DNA of 64,000 bases from Craterostigma plantagineum. Lineage: Eukaryota > Streptophyta > Magnoliopsida > Lamiales > Linderniaceae. The position numbers and the translations under genes were made by a program. Under the pieces are notes generated by a model. That model was not told the DNA's origin. It made no database searches and was given only the letters and a program-made list of their open reading frames with translations. Where the stretch lies: contig JAPQWV010000002.1 of assembly GCA_027422505.1 (NCBI GenBank), positions 22,266,001 to 22,330,000 on the forward strand, in the 5' to 3' direction. Shown piece by piece: positions 34,850 through 45,275 of the stretch; within the stretch, counting starts at the first letter, position 1; each line of letters begins with the position of its first letter.

Positions 34850-36250
34850 TGATGTCTCGGCTAGGACTCACTTGTTAAGATTCTCCAATCTTCTTCTTCT
34901 CGACGTCGGATTCGTCGTCTTCGAATGGAAGTTGTCTGATTCGGCCACGAAGTTGACTCGTCTGGCTCCAGAAGAAGGTAGGCGTGGGGCGTAAAAAATG
35001 TGCCAAGGCTCCATTGAAATGTGACTTTCAAGAGCAGGGAGCCCGATCTTCAGAGTGTTCAGTGCAGTAGTGGCGGAATGTGGTGGATGAGATGTGCCAT
35101 GGCTCCTTCGAGTGTTCCATTATGAACATAATAGCCTGGCACATAAGAATGTGCGCGGAGGTAGTGGAAGCCTCCGGCGGGGCGTAGTTGGTGGAGGTGG
35201 CGTGGATGATGGTTGCTGCTGATGCTGCTGTACGATCTTCAACTCATTTCTTCTCCTTTACTCCCCCTTGAGATGATCTCCGTCTTCAGATCGTCACGTC
35301 GTCCATGGGACGAGTCTGTCTCTGGTGTTGATGGTGGTGATGATGGTGTGGTGTGGTGTTGAGTGAGGCAATCAAGTGGGATTCTCAGGAGTAGCAGCAA
35401 TTGGTGTTCCTCCAGGTTCAGTTTTGAACACTCGAGAGACGGAGCAGCATGTGGTGGCGTAGGCGTAGGCGAGTGGTGTCGGTGATGGGACCTTTTCCTT
35501 CATATATCCTCGTTGAGCGCAGCATGGAATGTGTAAGTTCCTCGCTGATTGCTATGAGTCGGGGCTCCATCACGAACGGGGTAACTAACCAGACGGGGGT
35601 CACAAAGACGCTCCGTCGTCACAACATCGAGACATGTGTCCGATGTGCCGTCTGTTTGCACAGATCAGAAAGAACCGGAGAGCCACAAAGGCTTTCCGTT
35701 CGCACGGACGATCAGACAAGCTCGTATCCGTGGCCCATCGACAGTTGTGGTGAGGGTGGCTGTCGTGGGTCTTCCGCTATAAGTCACAAGGACGTCATCA
35801 AGCGTTCGTGCAAGTTCACGACGAACCTACTGTGCGTAAAGAGTGTTTGTGTCCTAGAAAGTGGAAAATTTCGGTGGTGAGGACACTAGACTCTATGTGA
35901 GTGGAAGAGGTGCAGTGAGAGGCGGGGCACTACATGTTCAACATCAACCGTCTCCAAGTGGGGCGGTGATGGCTAACGTGGTTCTCTTGTGCGAATGAAA
36001 TAGCTATCTGCGAAAGGATAGCTGAATGGTTGGGTGGGTTAATTGCGCGGTTGGACTAGATGCCGCGACTTCTACTCGGGAAACGAACGAGTCGTCTCCT
36101 GTACCTATGGGCGAGGTTCGGGTTATGGTGAGATATGACAGAGGAGTGCGATCATCTCGTCGTTGGTTCGCAACTCCTACAAGCGACTTACGTCATCCTC
36201 CCGAGATCGTTGATTGGATCTTTCCGTGAAGAAGGATGTCGCGCGACCTA
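34850..36250 (-). pseudogene. ORF3-like remnant inside element B
   Basis: The sequence parallels the ORF3 regions of elements A, C and E2 at nucleotide level. For example CTTCTACTCGGG near 36072 and CGGTGATGGCTAACGTGG near 35964 correspond to CCCGAGTAGAAG and CCACGTATGCCATCG in element C at 59788 and 59885. No frame stays open. It shows that B descends from a coding element of the same family. Confidence 0.55.
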
Positions 36251-36639
36251 GACCTAGACTAGAGAGGCTAGGGTAGGCTCGTTCCTGGGTTAGGATCAGG
36301 GGGGTTTCACTGATCCATGGGAACTATGGTGGCGTGGCGTGATCGCGTTGAAAGGCGACCACGAGTGATGTCGACGAGGGTGGCCGAAAACTGTTGATCA
36401 GACACTTCTGAGACTCGTCAGGTGGTGGTGGTGGTGAGGGCGTAAAGAGGATCACAGTGGCTTAGGACGTCTCCATGTAGCGCACCATGGTGGAATGGAT
36501 GACAGTGGGTGGACTGTGGAGTCTGGTACAAGAGATCTACATCGCCTAAGCATCAAGATTGGATGGCGCGCCCACTGATGGTTGGTTGAACTTTTGTCAA
36601 CCCTTCTTTGTAGGTCCGGGTTCTGCACGGATTTGCACA

Positions 36640-36845
36640 GAAGTCATGATGGTTGCTCGCTTCTCTGACATCCCTTCTTGCACGTGGAGCAACCCGTGTA
36701 ACGTGCATGATGGGATTGGTTGCTCGCAGTGCATACTGGTCATGAATGTGGAGCAACCCATGTACCATTCATGCCAGGGGGTGGTTGCTCACGTCGTGTA
36801 CCAGTCATGTATATGGAGCAACCCGGGTACCATACATGCTGGGGT
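36640..36845. repeat. Tandem repeat, about 64 bp period, about 3 copies
   Basis: The word GAGCAACCC begins at 36687, 36751 and 36816; each is followed by a variant of GTACCATTCATG and then GGTTGCTC or its remnant. Within each unit GAGCAACC and GGTTGCTC are inverted, so units can fold into hairpins. Located inside element B. Confidence 0.8.
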
Positions 36846-37206
36846 TTGTGAAATTGGCATTTGGAAATTTCGCTCCGAAAAAGTTTGGGGGTGACCTATA
36901 CTTTTCCTATAATGTGCCAAATACCGTCCTAGGTCGATCGTTGGGTACGGTGATCGTTGTCGCGTTTTGGATTTGCCTTCAAAAATTTCACAAAAACGTC
37001 GTCTATACCGAAAATTTTGGCCCAGAAAAATTTATTTCGAAAATTTTAAAGTGTAAAATACACAAAGTCCAATGGGCTTAGATTTTTTTTATCCACTTTT
37101 TTTTTTGAATCCAAGGGGGGCCAGAAATTTTTGGTGGTAAAAAACGTTTAAGTGTATTTTTAAAGAGTGATTTTGCAAGATTTGAAGCTAGAAGATGGGT
37201 TTGGAT

Positions 37207-37690
37207 CAAGTTTAAAATTTCTCAGACTTTGAAAGTTTCTCAGGTTTGAAAATTTTCTCAGTTTTAGAAAATTTCTCGGATTTGAAAAATTTCTCAGTTT
37301 TGCAAAATTTCTCAGATTTGCTCAGTTTAGCAAAATTTCTCAGTTTAGCAAAATTTCTCGGGCAGCGAAAGTTTCTCAGGTTGATATAATTTCTCGGGCA
37401 GTGAAAGTTTCTCGGCCAGCGAAATTTTCTCAGGCAAACTTCTCGGCTAAGAAATTCTCGGCCTGCAAAAAAAAAAAATTTCTCGGTTTCAAATTTCTCA
37501 GCCTGTGAAAGAAAGTTTCTCGGTTTCAAAATTTCTCAGCCTGAGAAAGAAGTTTCCCGGTTTCAAAATTTCTCAACCTGAAAAAAAAATTCTCGGTTTT
37601 GAAATTTCTCAGCCTGAGAAAGAAAGTTTCTCGGTTTCGAAATTTCTCAGCCTGAGAAAAAAAAATTCTCGGTTTCAAAATTTCTAAGCC
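37207..37690 (-). repeat. Array of degenerate CCGAGAAATTTT motifs in the element B leader
   Basis: About two dozen occurrences of TTTCTCGG or TTTCTCAG (complement CCGAGAAA / CTGAGAAA) lie in 480 bp, spaced 15-30 bases apart; at 37530-37680 they alternate as TTTCTCAGCCTGAGAAAG hairpins. The array creates repetitive open frames on both strands, which are by-products. Similar motifs fill the leader and spacer of element C. Confidence 0.8.
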
Positions 37691-37947
37691 AAGAACAGTT
37701 TACTTTTGCAAAGGCTGCACGACTTTTACCAGAAAAATGGCTCGTTTTCGCTCAAATCTCACTCAAAATCGACGAAACTTGTTCCAAAACTTCAGAAAAA
37801 CATTCTTAAACACATAATCAACTTTTGGATGTCTAAAAACAACAAATTGAGGTCGAAATCGCCCAAAAACTGAAAGTGACGAAAAGTATTTTTCCAAGCA
37901 ATTTTCACTCAAATCTTGCTCAAAACACACAAATCCGGTCGCGTTGG

Positions 37948-37959
37948 GCTCTGATACCA
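37948..37959 (-). other. tRNA-Met primer binding site of element B
   Basis: The minus strand reads TGGTATCAGAGC two bases inside the LTR end (CCAACA at 37962). This is complementary to the 3' end of initiator tRNA-Met, the standard Ty1/copia primer. Confidence 0.93.
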
Positions 37960-37961
37960 AT

Positions 37962-38298
37962 TGTTGGTCCGAGATTTCACCCAAATGAACAACTTCGGAC
38001 GGATTAAACACGCCGAATGATCGAGATTTAGGTTCGGGGCGTGTGGGGCTTGGTGGTCGAAAAGTAGGCTCTCTCAATCTAAAATTGTTTATTTGATCTA
38101 CACACACAAGCACTTGCACTATGTGCTAGGGGTTTCCTATTTATACCACAAGTTGGTATATAATTGGTGGGCCTCTTGTGAAGGCCCACTACATGAATAA
38201 CTAAGAACTAACCCAACTAAGAACTAGCCCAAAGTTTAATAAAGCAAATCAACAAAGATAATACAATGAAATTGAACACTACAAAATATTTCCTAACA
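37962..38298 (-). repeat. 5' LTR of element B
   Basis: 337 bp; the minus strand starts TGTTAGGAAATATTTTG and ends GTGAAATCTCGGACCAACA. It carries a TATA box (complement of CTATTTATA near 38138). It is followed on the right by the TSD GAAGC. Confidence 0.92.
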
Positions 38299-38303
38299 GA
38301 AGC

Positions 38304-39703
38304 AGTCACGATCGAAGAGAAGACTTGAGAACAAGAACAACTATCATCCAAACAACGCATCTTTCAATCTCACATCAAAACGCACACTGCTCAATGAAGG
38401 AAAAAATTATAATCGACAAGATATCTTAAGACTGCTAAAGCTTGAGTCCGCTGCTAAAGAAGGATTTTTAAGATCACATACGCGTGCTAAAGCCGACTCT
38501 ATGTCTCTGCGTTGAAAAAGGAAAACCACCTCACACATCTATAAAAAGGACGAAACCACGAAGAGGCCTGAGGGAGATTAGTTCTGCTACTTCCATCATT
38601 ATGTTTTTTTATTTTATATTATTAGTGTGGCAGAGAGTCATAGCATCGAAGAGAATAGGGTTGTTGTGTATTAGTATTGTTTCCCTTTACCTTTATATTT
38701 TTTAGTCTGGCGAGAGTTAGCGAGAGAGGACAAAGATCGAGTCTTCGATCATGGTGGAGACTTAGTAATCACGAGTCCTGGCGTTAGAATCAACGAGTCT
38801 GTTCTTGTCGTGTCATTCGTTTTTTTTTGGTATTTTCAGTTTTCAGATTTTGTTGTCTGTGCAACTTTGGGTTCGTGTTGTTTTATAGTTCAAGATAAGT
38901 TAATTATTATTTCTTCTGTCCAATCTCCTGTTAGTCTTTAATTTTCAAGACCATCCTCACCCTAAGATAGTGAGAAATCCTTTTTCTGTTACCTTTGATT
39001 TTCGTTGGATAAAGCAAAACGTTTGAGGTGCTGCTCGTGCGAGAATCTACAAACAGGGTCGCAATACACGGTTTGTAAGCTTTATTTATTCAGTTTAATA
39101 TCTCAATTAATTTCATACATGCTTTGATTAATATGTTTAGCAACTTTATTTGATCATTGTTCGTTTCGATCTTCTCATGCACCGTTGCATCTAAACTTTG
39201 TCAACAAACCCCCCTTAATATTAATATTATTATAAATATTATTATTATTATTAGTAATATCATTACTGTTAATATTATTATAACTATTGTTATTATTAAT
39301 ATTATTATTATTATTATTATAGATCAAATTCTGAACTAGAAATAAATCAACCATTTTCCCTATGGAGACGTCCATACTTTCGCTATACTCATATTTAGTG
39401 AATAAGGTTATAAATTTTATTTTTGGCCGTTTACGACGCGACCAAAGATATAAGTCTTCATGCCTTTTTTTTGCTTTGAGTTCTGAGTGCTGTTTGATTT
39501 CTTCACTCTCCTCTGTTATGTTTCTTCAATTTTTTTTAATTTTTATTTTGTATTTCGATTAACCAAACAGTTAATCGGATAACCGAATTAAAATTTGGTA
39601 CATACCGAATACCGAACCGAGAATTTTGGTTCGGTATTCGGTTTCAGAGATGAGCGAACCAAAATTTCGATTCGGTACGGTTCGTACCGAATGAACAGCC
39701 CTA
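38304..39703. other. Right internal part of the large hAT-type element, no gene
   Basis: Non-coding. It holds A/T-rich sequence, one ATT-type microsatellite and the ACCGAA-rich right subterminal zone (39560-39703). No transposase remnant was recognised. Confidence 0.6.
39216..39322. repeat. (TTA/ATT)n microsatellite
   Basis: About 105 bases of nearly uninterrupted ATT/TTA triplets. It creates artificial polyasparagine or polyisoleucine frames on the two strands, which I do not treat as genes. Confidence 0.95.
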
Positions 39704-39944
39704 GGTCAGCCTATCCTAAACAACAATTATTAGGCCAACCTGTTGCAGCCCATCCCACTCATTACGAGAATCTCTTATGAGAGAAGAGATGCACTTTCAT
39801 TCTTTTTCCGTTAAGTTGTTTAAAGTAGCTTACTATCGCCAATACACTTTCTACAGTACCCTCACCGGAGTTTAACCATGAACCCATCTATCTTTTCATG
39901 CATGCCGATGGCTGCCTTTGCCATTAACCATTACCTTAAGTATC

Positions 39945-40238
39945 TGTTGGTCTACTTGTTACCAAACAAGGATCAACAGATTATTAAAAAGATTAGTAGC
40001 GTATGAAGCACCTTGAGTGTGTGTTTTTTAGGAGAGCGGCTTCAAAACTTATTCTTTTGATAAACCCTAACAAGGGTAATAATGGGCTTTATATACCACA
40101 TTCAATTCGTATATTAAAGCCCAAGTCCCAAACTTCTAATAAATACAAATTGTCTCCCCAAACTACTACAACCCATTAATATCAAAATATAAACCCAAGA
40201 CTTAAATAAATAGATGACACTATAATTAATTCCTAACA
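39945..40238 (-). repeat. 3' LTR of the host copia element E2
   Basis: The minus strand starts TGTTAGGAATTAATTATAG just after a polypurine tract (complement of ATCTCCCCTTAG, 40239-40250) and ends GTAGACCAACA at 39945. The ends resemble those of the element B and C LTRs. The outer 5-mer is GTATC (39940-39944); its partner would be outside the window. E2 therefore runs from 39945 to the right, beyond 64000, with three insertions. Confidence 0.82.
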
Positions 40239-40326
40239 ATCTCCCCTTAGTGTCCTCTTCCTCTCTGTCGTCTTCTGAGTCTTCCTTTTCTTCGGGCTCA
40301 CCGCACGTAAGGAGACTTTTTGAGTC

Positions 40327-41446
40327 CTAAGAAGTGCTCATACGATCGAAAACTTCTTCGAAGGGATATTCTCTCAGAGATGGTATTGATAGCTTCATGT
40401 ACTTTGCTTGAAATTCGTGCTCTTTGTACTTTAGCTGGTCGAGAATGCTTCTAAGTTTGTTTCGAAGGATCAGGAGGATTCCTTCGCTTAACTTGTTAAT
40501 CTCTGACGTTTTCATTAGCCTCTTCTCTCCCTTGTAGTTAATGTAGACCACTGACGGATCGTCGTCTTAATTTATTATATGGCCTTCACCAAAACTTTGT
40601 TCTGGGACTTCGAAAGATGGCTTCGTGAGTTTTACCCTCTTCATGTTGCTTTCCATTGCCGTTTGGAGGTCGTGAGTTGCGTTGAACTTGACTTGGCGCA
40701 TTATAAATCGCTTAAGAGCGACGTAGACAGCCTTGAGGTCTGGATTCTGAAGTGTTCCAAGGTGCTTGTAGCTTCCCAGCATCTGATCAATGTCCTCACT
40801 CCTGATGTAGGAGAGATCACCTTCAGTCAGTTCTTCGATCATTCCATCTTCTCGCCGCACCTTGAAGATAGGGAATTCGTAGAAGTCAAGGCGAGCTCGT
40901 CGTACTCCCACGATTGCACTGATTCTGGCTCTTTCCTTTTCTTCTCTTCGAAGAGTATCAACATCAGTTCCTTTTCCTTTGAGCATAAGTCCTCCTCGGA
41001 GAGAGAGAAGGTACCGAACGACAGTTGGTCTTGAGAGACGAGTTAGGCCTATGGGTTCAAGCTCGTCTAAGTTCTTAATCTTATCTCCTTTCCTCCAGAT
41101 TCTCCTTCGTATCTCTTCTTGATATGGTGCAACCACTTTGGCATTTTCCCTCGGCAGATTTAGTTCTTCTCTTATCTTTGATTCCAAGGGAGGGCACTCC
41201 TCATCTAGGATGGCGTGTTTGAGAAGCTCGGGAATTCTGGAATATCAGCTTCGTAGTCTTCACCTTCCTCGAGTTCATCATCGTCGATGAGGGCCAGTCT
41301 TACGTTTGCCTTCAGCAAGAAGTATCTGGCATTCTCCATTAAGCCCTTGGCCATGGTTGGATCCATCGGCTTTGTCATCCAATCATCATTGAAGATGTAT
41401 TTTTCAACGGTGGTGTGAGGGTTATAAAGCTCTTCGAGAGATACGA
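40327..41446 (-). pseudogene. E2 ORF3, C-terminal segment
   Basis: Minus-strand frames include TVEKYIFNDDWMTKPMDPT (from the junction at 41446), ENARYFLLKANVRLALIDDD, APYQEEIRRRIWRKGDKIKN, VYVALKRFIMRQVKFNATHD and YINYKGEKRLMKTSEINKLS. The first four have close counterparts in element C ORF3 (61080-61910); the last corresponds to the end of that ORF by position. Short frameshifts lie near 41200 and 40560. The role is unknown; related ORFs follow pol in other plant SIRE-like copia elements. Confidence 0.8.
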
Positions 41447-41818
41447 TGTTAGGTCCTTTTTTTATCCAACACAGATCGAATAACAAAGAATCGGATAGCA
41501 AATCTGAGAATTTCGATCACTTACGCTTGAGCTTTACCTAGGTTGAGGTTTGAGAGAGAAAACGACGTTGAAGAACACAAAGGCGCTAAAATCTTCTCTC
41601 AATTTTCCAATTCTAATTTTTTGATCTGAAAACCATACTAAGCGCCCTCCTAATTATCTTAGGAGTTCACTTATATATACCACATCGTGGTATATTTACA
41701 CAAGTAGTCATATACAATGACTAATTACAATTTAGCCCAAAGACTACTAATTTGCATAGCAAGACTAACACAACTCTATTAATTGAATACAATAAAATAG
41801 TTCCAACAATCTCCCCCT
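41447..41818 (-). repeat. 3' LTR of element A
   Basis: 372 bp. The minus strand starts TGTTGGAACTATTTTATTG and ends AAAAGGACCTAACA. It matches 47279-47624 with several indels, which suggests an older insertion than element C. The start of the E2 ORF3 frame at 41501 is partly artificial, because it begins inside this LTR. Confidence 0.92.
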
Positions 41819-41879
41819 TTGTATTCAATTTTCAACATTGCGCTGGATGTCTTCGTCTTGAAATGGAAAGAGTCATCGA

Positions 41880-43390
41880 GTCCTTAAAATCTCCTCTTTA
41901 GAAAATCTTCAAGCTCACCAGGTCTTCTAGGCATCGGCTTTTTCTTCGAATCTTCCTTTGAAGTCCTTCTCCTAAATGCCGTAAGATGTACGAAGTATTC
42001 TTGCCGGATTTAGAAAGTCCGCGTTCCATTTCTCCCGTTGAAAGCACACGAAAAACGAAACTCCCCCTATTTGGGTCAACCTTGTGTTCAGATCGGGGAA
42101 TCCGATGTTGAGGTTTGGAGAGGTGAACACGTTTGGCAACTTCAGTCCTTGATGATGCTTGAGTCACGTGTCGTTCGATCCTCGGTCCTTGCTTCTTCTT
42201 CCGAAAGCAAGGGGCATGAGAAAGTCGAGGAGGGGGCTCGGGGTTTTAGCCATGTTCTCCGTTTTGCCAGATTCGTCTTCTCCGAATGGAAGTTGTCTGG
42301 TTCGGCCTCGAAGAAGCGTCTCTAGTTCCAGAAGAAGGTAGGCCGTCTCTTTCTTGATTTTTTTTAAGTTGTACCGAGCTTCCTTTGAATGTGGCATTGT
42401 GAGAGAGCCCGGTTTCAGAGTGGTAAGCGCGACGGGATTTGGTGGGTGAACCGACCAATTGTGTATGCATAACCCCTTCTCCCCCTCATGGCGAATCGTG
42501 TGAACGATGTCGGCATGTTAATTTCGAGGTAGGTAAGGACAATACCAAAAGGTCGGTGAGGGCAATAACCGGACGGAGCCACAAAGGCAATCCGTCAAAA
42601 TGAGTATCGGGGCCACATAGGTGTCACGTTGACATCAACTAGGAGCAAAGTTCGTAGAAGATGGCAGAAACCGTTGTTGCTTTGATGTTACAACGGTCGG
42701 ACTTCCTTCCGATCCTCGAAGCACGTCTTTTAAAAGGAACATGTCTACGGAAGTTCTAACGTAATCACCAAGATTAGGTGTGTTAAAAAGTGTATGTGTC
42801 CTAAAAATTTGAAAATTATGGATAGTGAGGACACACTAGACGCGTGATCAATAAAAGCGTGGTACGGGGCGGAATACCACTTAGTTCAATATCTCCCGTT
42901 TTCGAGTGAAACGGTGATAGCATACGTGGCTCCCCGTGATTTATGAAACACCTATCCTTTGAGAGATAGACGAATGGGTAAGGCTCGGTTGTGCATGCGC
43001 CGTTGGACCTAATGCGACGATTTCTACCCGGGAGCTAACTAAAATTAGCACCTGTACCTATGAGGGTTGGTCCGAAAATTATGTGAGATAAGGTAGTGAT
43101 GTATCTTCAAAGACTTCCTAGGCATCATCGAAATAATCTTGATTGGTCTCAAATGCTCGAACGCGTTCCGGGGTTAGAAGTCGGATTAGACTGAACTATA
43201 GGAACATGAAATCCGTGCTTCTGGGGTACGTGAGAAGTGTTGCTCTAGTTGAATTAGCAAGCCGGGGCCGATCGATGAAAATACGAAGCATTTGATCTTC
43301 ACTTAGATCGTCGCCGTCGTCTTTGGAAAATTTTGTCCGTTTGAAAGTTCGAGATTCTTCGTGGTACGTCCATCTTTGGATGTGGGAGAA
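41880..43390 (-). pseudogene. ORF3-like remnant of element A
   Basis: The complement contains AGGTGTTTCATAAATCACGG and GGAGCCACGTATGCTATC (about 42910-42960), matching TATTTCATTCCACGAGG and AGCCACGTATGCCATC in element C (59868-59898). Other parts align with the element B remnant (CGAATGGAAGTTGTCTG at 42285 and 34925). Many stops; no protein. Confidence 0.55.
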
Positions 43391-43428
43391 TAAATCCGAG
43401 AAGCATATCGAAAAATAAAAAGGAGAGT

Positions 43429-43580
43429 TTTTTTTTTTAATTTTTCTTCTTTTTTTTTTTTTTTTATCCTTTTTTTATCTCCTTTTTTATATCCTTTTTT
43501 TATCTTCTTTTTTTTTTTTTTTATCCCTCTCTTCTTTTTTTTTATCTCCTCTTTTTTTATAGATATATATATATATATAT
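43429..43580. repeat. Poly-T tracts and (TA)n microsatellite
   Basis: Long T runs separated by ATC or CTTC words are followed by a TA dinucleotide run (43563-43580). It lies in the spacer of element A. Confidence 0.95.
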
Positions 43581-44183
43581 GTATGTATACTATTCATATA
43601 GTAGTATTCTATTTATATCTCCGAGAAAGTGCGATGAAAAAAAACTTGTCAAGAAACTTGGTGAAAATTTTCTCGAGAAAGTGAAGAAAAAATCGGCAAA
43701 CTTTTTCGGAAGGATTTATTTTTAATTTAAGTATAAAAGAAAAAGAAAATCAAAGTATTTATTTATGCTTTCCATGTCCGAAAATGCCTCGAAAATAAAT
43801 TTCTCCCCCTAGAAATATGCGTAATTAGCTTGACGAATATTACGTATCTCATTCCCTTAAATCGTTCGTTGTAAGTTTTCTACCCCTCAAATAAAGCTCG
43901 TTTAAAAGGTACTAATCGAAAAATGGTATTTATCGTGTCCGTTCGTAATATGCATTTGAAAATTTTAAAACTCGTTTAAAGCGCTGTAATGCATATTGAA
44001 AATGTATCATTTGAAAAGTTTTCAAAGAAAATAGGTATATATTTTTTTCGACGAAACTCATATGCATATGTAAGTTTGAAATATACCTCGTTGAAACTTA
44101 GTTGTAGTAGCTCACGCCTTATCCCTTTATCATGTACGTGGAACCACTACGTCGAATTCCATACATGAGGGAAATCTGCAAAA

Positions 44184-45275
44184 CTATCGGAACTTTGGTA
44201 CCCATTGTCGTATGAGTCCTCCCTTATCAGCAGAAAACGAGTTAGTCGTAAATCGTGTAAAATTAGATTGTGAACCTAAGTTGGTCGAAGATGTAGTCTT
44301 AGGAGTCCATATTTGACTAGGACTTTGTGACTTGATATCCGACTTAGGAATCCATTTTTGCTTGATTTTACACGGATAAGTAATTCTAGCATGTGAATAT
44401 GTGCTCCTAGAATGTGTACTTGTAAAGGTCTTCTCGGTACCTAGTCGTAATAAGTGCTTTTTGGAACGAATATTGACTGGATACTTTATGTAAGAATACG
44501 AGCAAATAGAGTGATAAGCACGTAAAGTAGAACTGTCGTAATTCCTACATGGAGAATGCACATTTTTCACATGAGAATAAGAATTTCGAAAATTATTTTC
44601 AAGTCTAGGCTTTTTAAGTGAAAAACTAGTAGAATCATTTGAAACACACTATGAAGTTTGTGCGCTAGAACTCGAAATATTTTCGTGAAAATTTTTCGTT
44701 TTGAGAGAGGGAGAGGAAGACTTTTGATCTTTATTATTCAGTCTTGGAGCTTTTCTGTTCTCTCGTTTCTGCGGGACTTGTTCCTCGAGTATAGAAAGTG
44801 CGGGACTTTTTTTGAATTTCAGCTTTGGTCAAGGTTGACGTAGAATTAGTAGAAGCCATTTCGGTGGTAGGAACGAGATCAACCGTTTGCGTTCCTTGTC
44901 ATGTTTTGAAGACGAGGAAGCTTTGAGACTAGATATCTCCGTTAGAAGTGTATTCTTTTCTACTTCAAAGTTCTTTCTTTCTGTTTCTAGTGTAGAATTT
45001 AAATCCTCTATTTTCTTAAGAATAGAAGGTATATCGACGGAAGAAGAATTTTCAGAATGATGACATTGTGCTTCCTTGGTCTTAGAAGTCCCAAAAAGAT
45101 TTTCTAATTGATTAATCTTAGAATAGAGCTTCCCACGTTTTTCTCTTAAGAAAGCATAGTTATTTTGAGCAGTGCTCTTATCGGCTTGAAAGGTGTCTAG
45201 ACTCTTTCTTAATTCTCTATTCTTAGAATTAGATTTATCTATTTCGGCTTCTAGACTAGTGACCTTTTTGCTCAT
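44184..45275 (-). pseudogene. Gag C-terminal coiled-coil remnant of element A
   Basis: The minus-strand frame 45275-44829 is a coiled coil (SLEAEIDKSNSKNRELRKSL, KINQLENLFGTSKTKEAQCH, LKKIEDLNSTLETERKNFEV). It matches in style and position the coiled-coil part of gag in element C (51630-52420). The frame 44570-44184 contains KQKWIPKSD, the short basic phrase that precedes the protease in SIRE-like gag-pol. Zinc knuckle and capsid regions are not recognisable. Confidence 0.6.

Larger units (their letters stand above)
34312..38298 (-). mobile_element. Element B: copia-type non-coding LTR element with an inverted left LTR
   Basis: Perfect TSD GAAGC at 34307-34311 and 38299-38303. Read on the minus strand: 5' LTR (38298-37962), tRNA-Met primer binding site, leader with a repeated CCGAGAAA motif, ORF3-like remnants, polypurine tract (complement of 34730-34741), the first 90 bp of a 3' LTR (34729-34639), then a near-complete LTR in the opposite orientation (34638-34312). 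Both chromosomal ends are therefore U3 ends (TGTCAGG and the complement of CCTAACA). It encodes no gag or pol. Confidence 0.88.
33113..39703. mobile_element. Large hAT-type element (non-autonomous) with nested insertions
   Basis: The perfect 8-mer GGTCAGCC flanks it at 33105-33112 and 39704-39711. Ends are TAGGGTGTCCGCAGTTCGGT and, on the other strand, TAGGGCTGTTCATTCGGT. Subterminal repeats of TTCGGT / ACCGAA / CCGAATT occur at both ends. Of 6.6 kb, 452 bp is a Cassandra-like solo LTR and about 4 kb is retroelement B; the rest (33113-33508, 33971-34311, 38304-39703) shows no transposase. A microsatellite lies at 39216-39322. Confidence 0.9.

Noticed and set aside
37212..37687. Repetitive proteins (KSEKF- or SQPEKK-like) on both strands
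   Set aside because: They are translations of the TTTCTCGG motif array and appear in both strands equally.
39157..39375. Asn-rich or Ile-rich small proteins
   Set aside because: By-products of an ATT microsatellite.
40579..41034. 151-residue plus-strand frame
   Set aside because: It is the antisense shadow of E2 ORF3, whose minus-strand sequence has homologues in element C.
41449..41501. N-terminus MLSDSLLFDLCWIKK of an E2 ORF3 protein
   Set aside because: These residues are encoded by the LTR of element A; the real ORF3 sequence starts at 41446.
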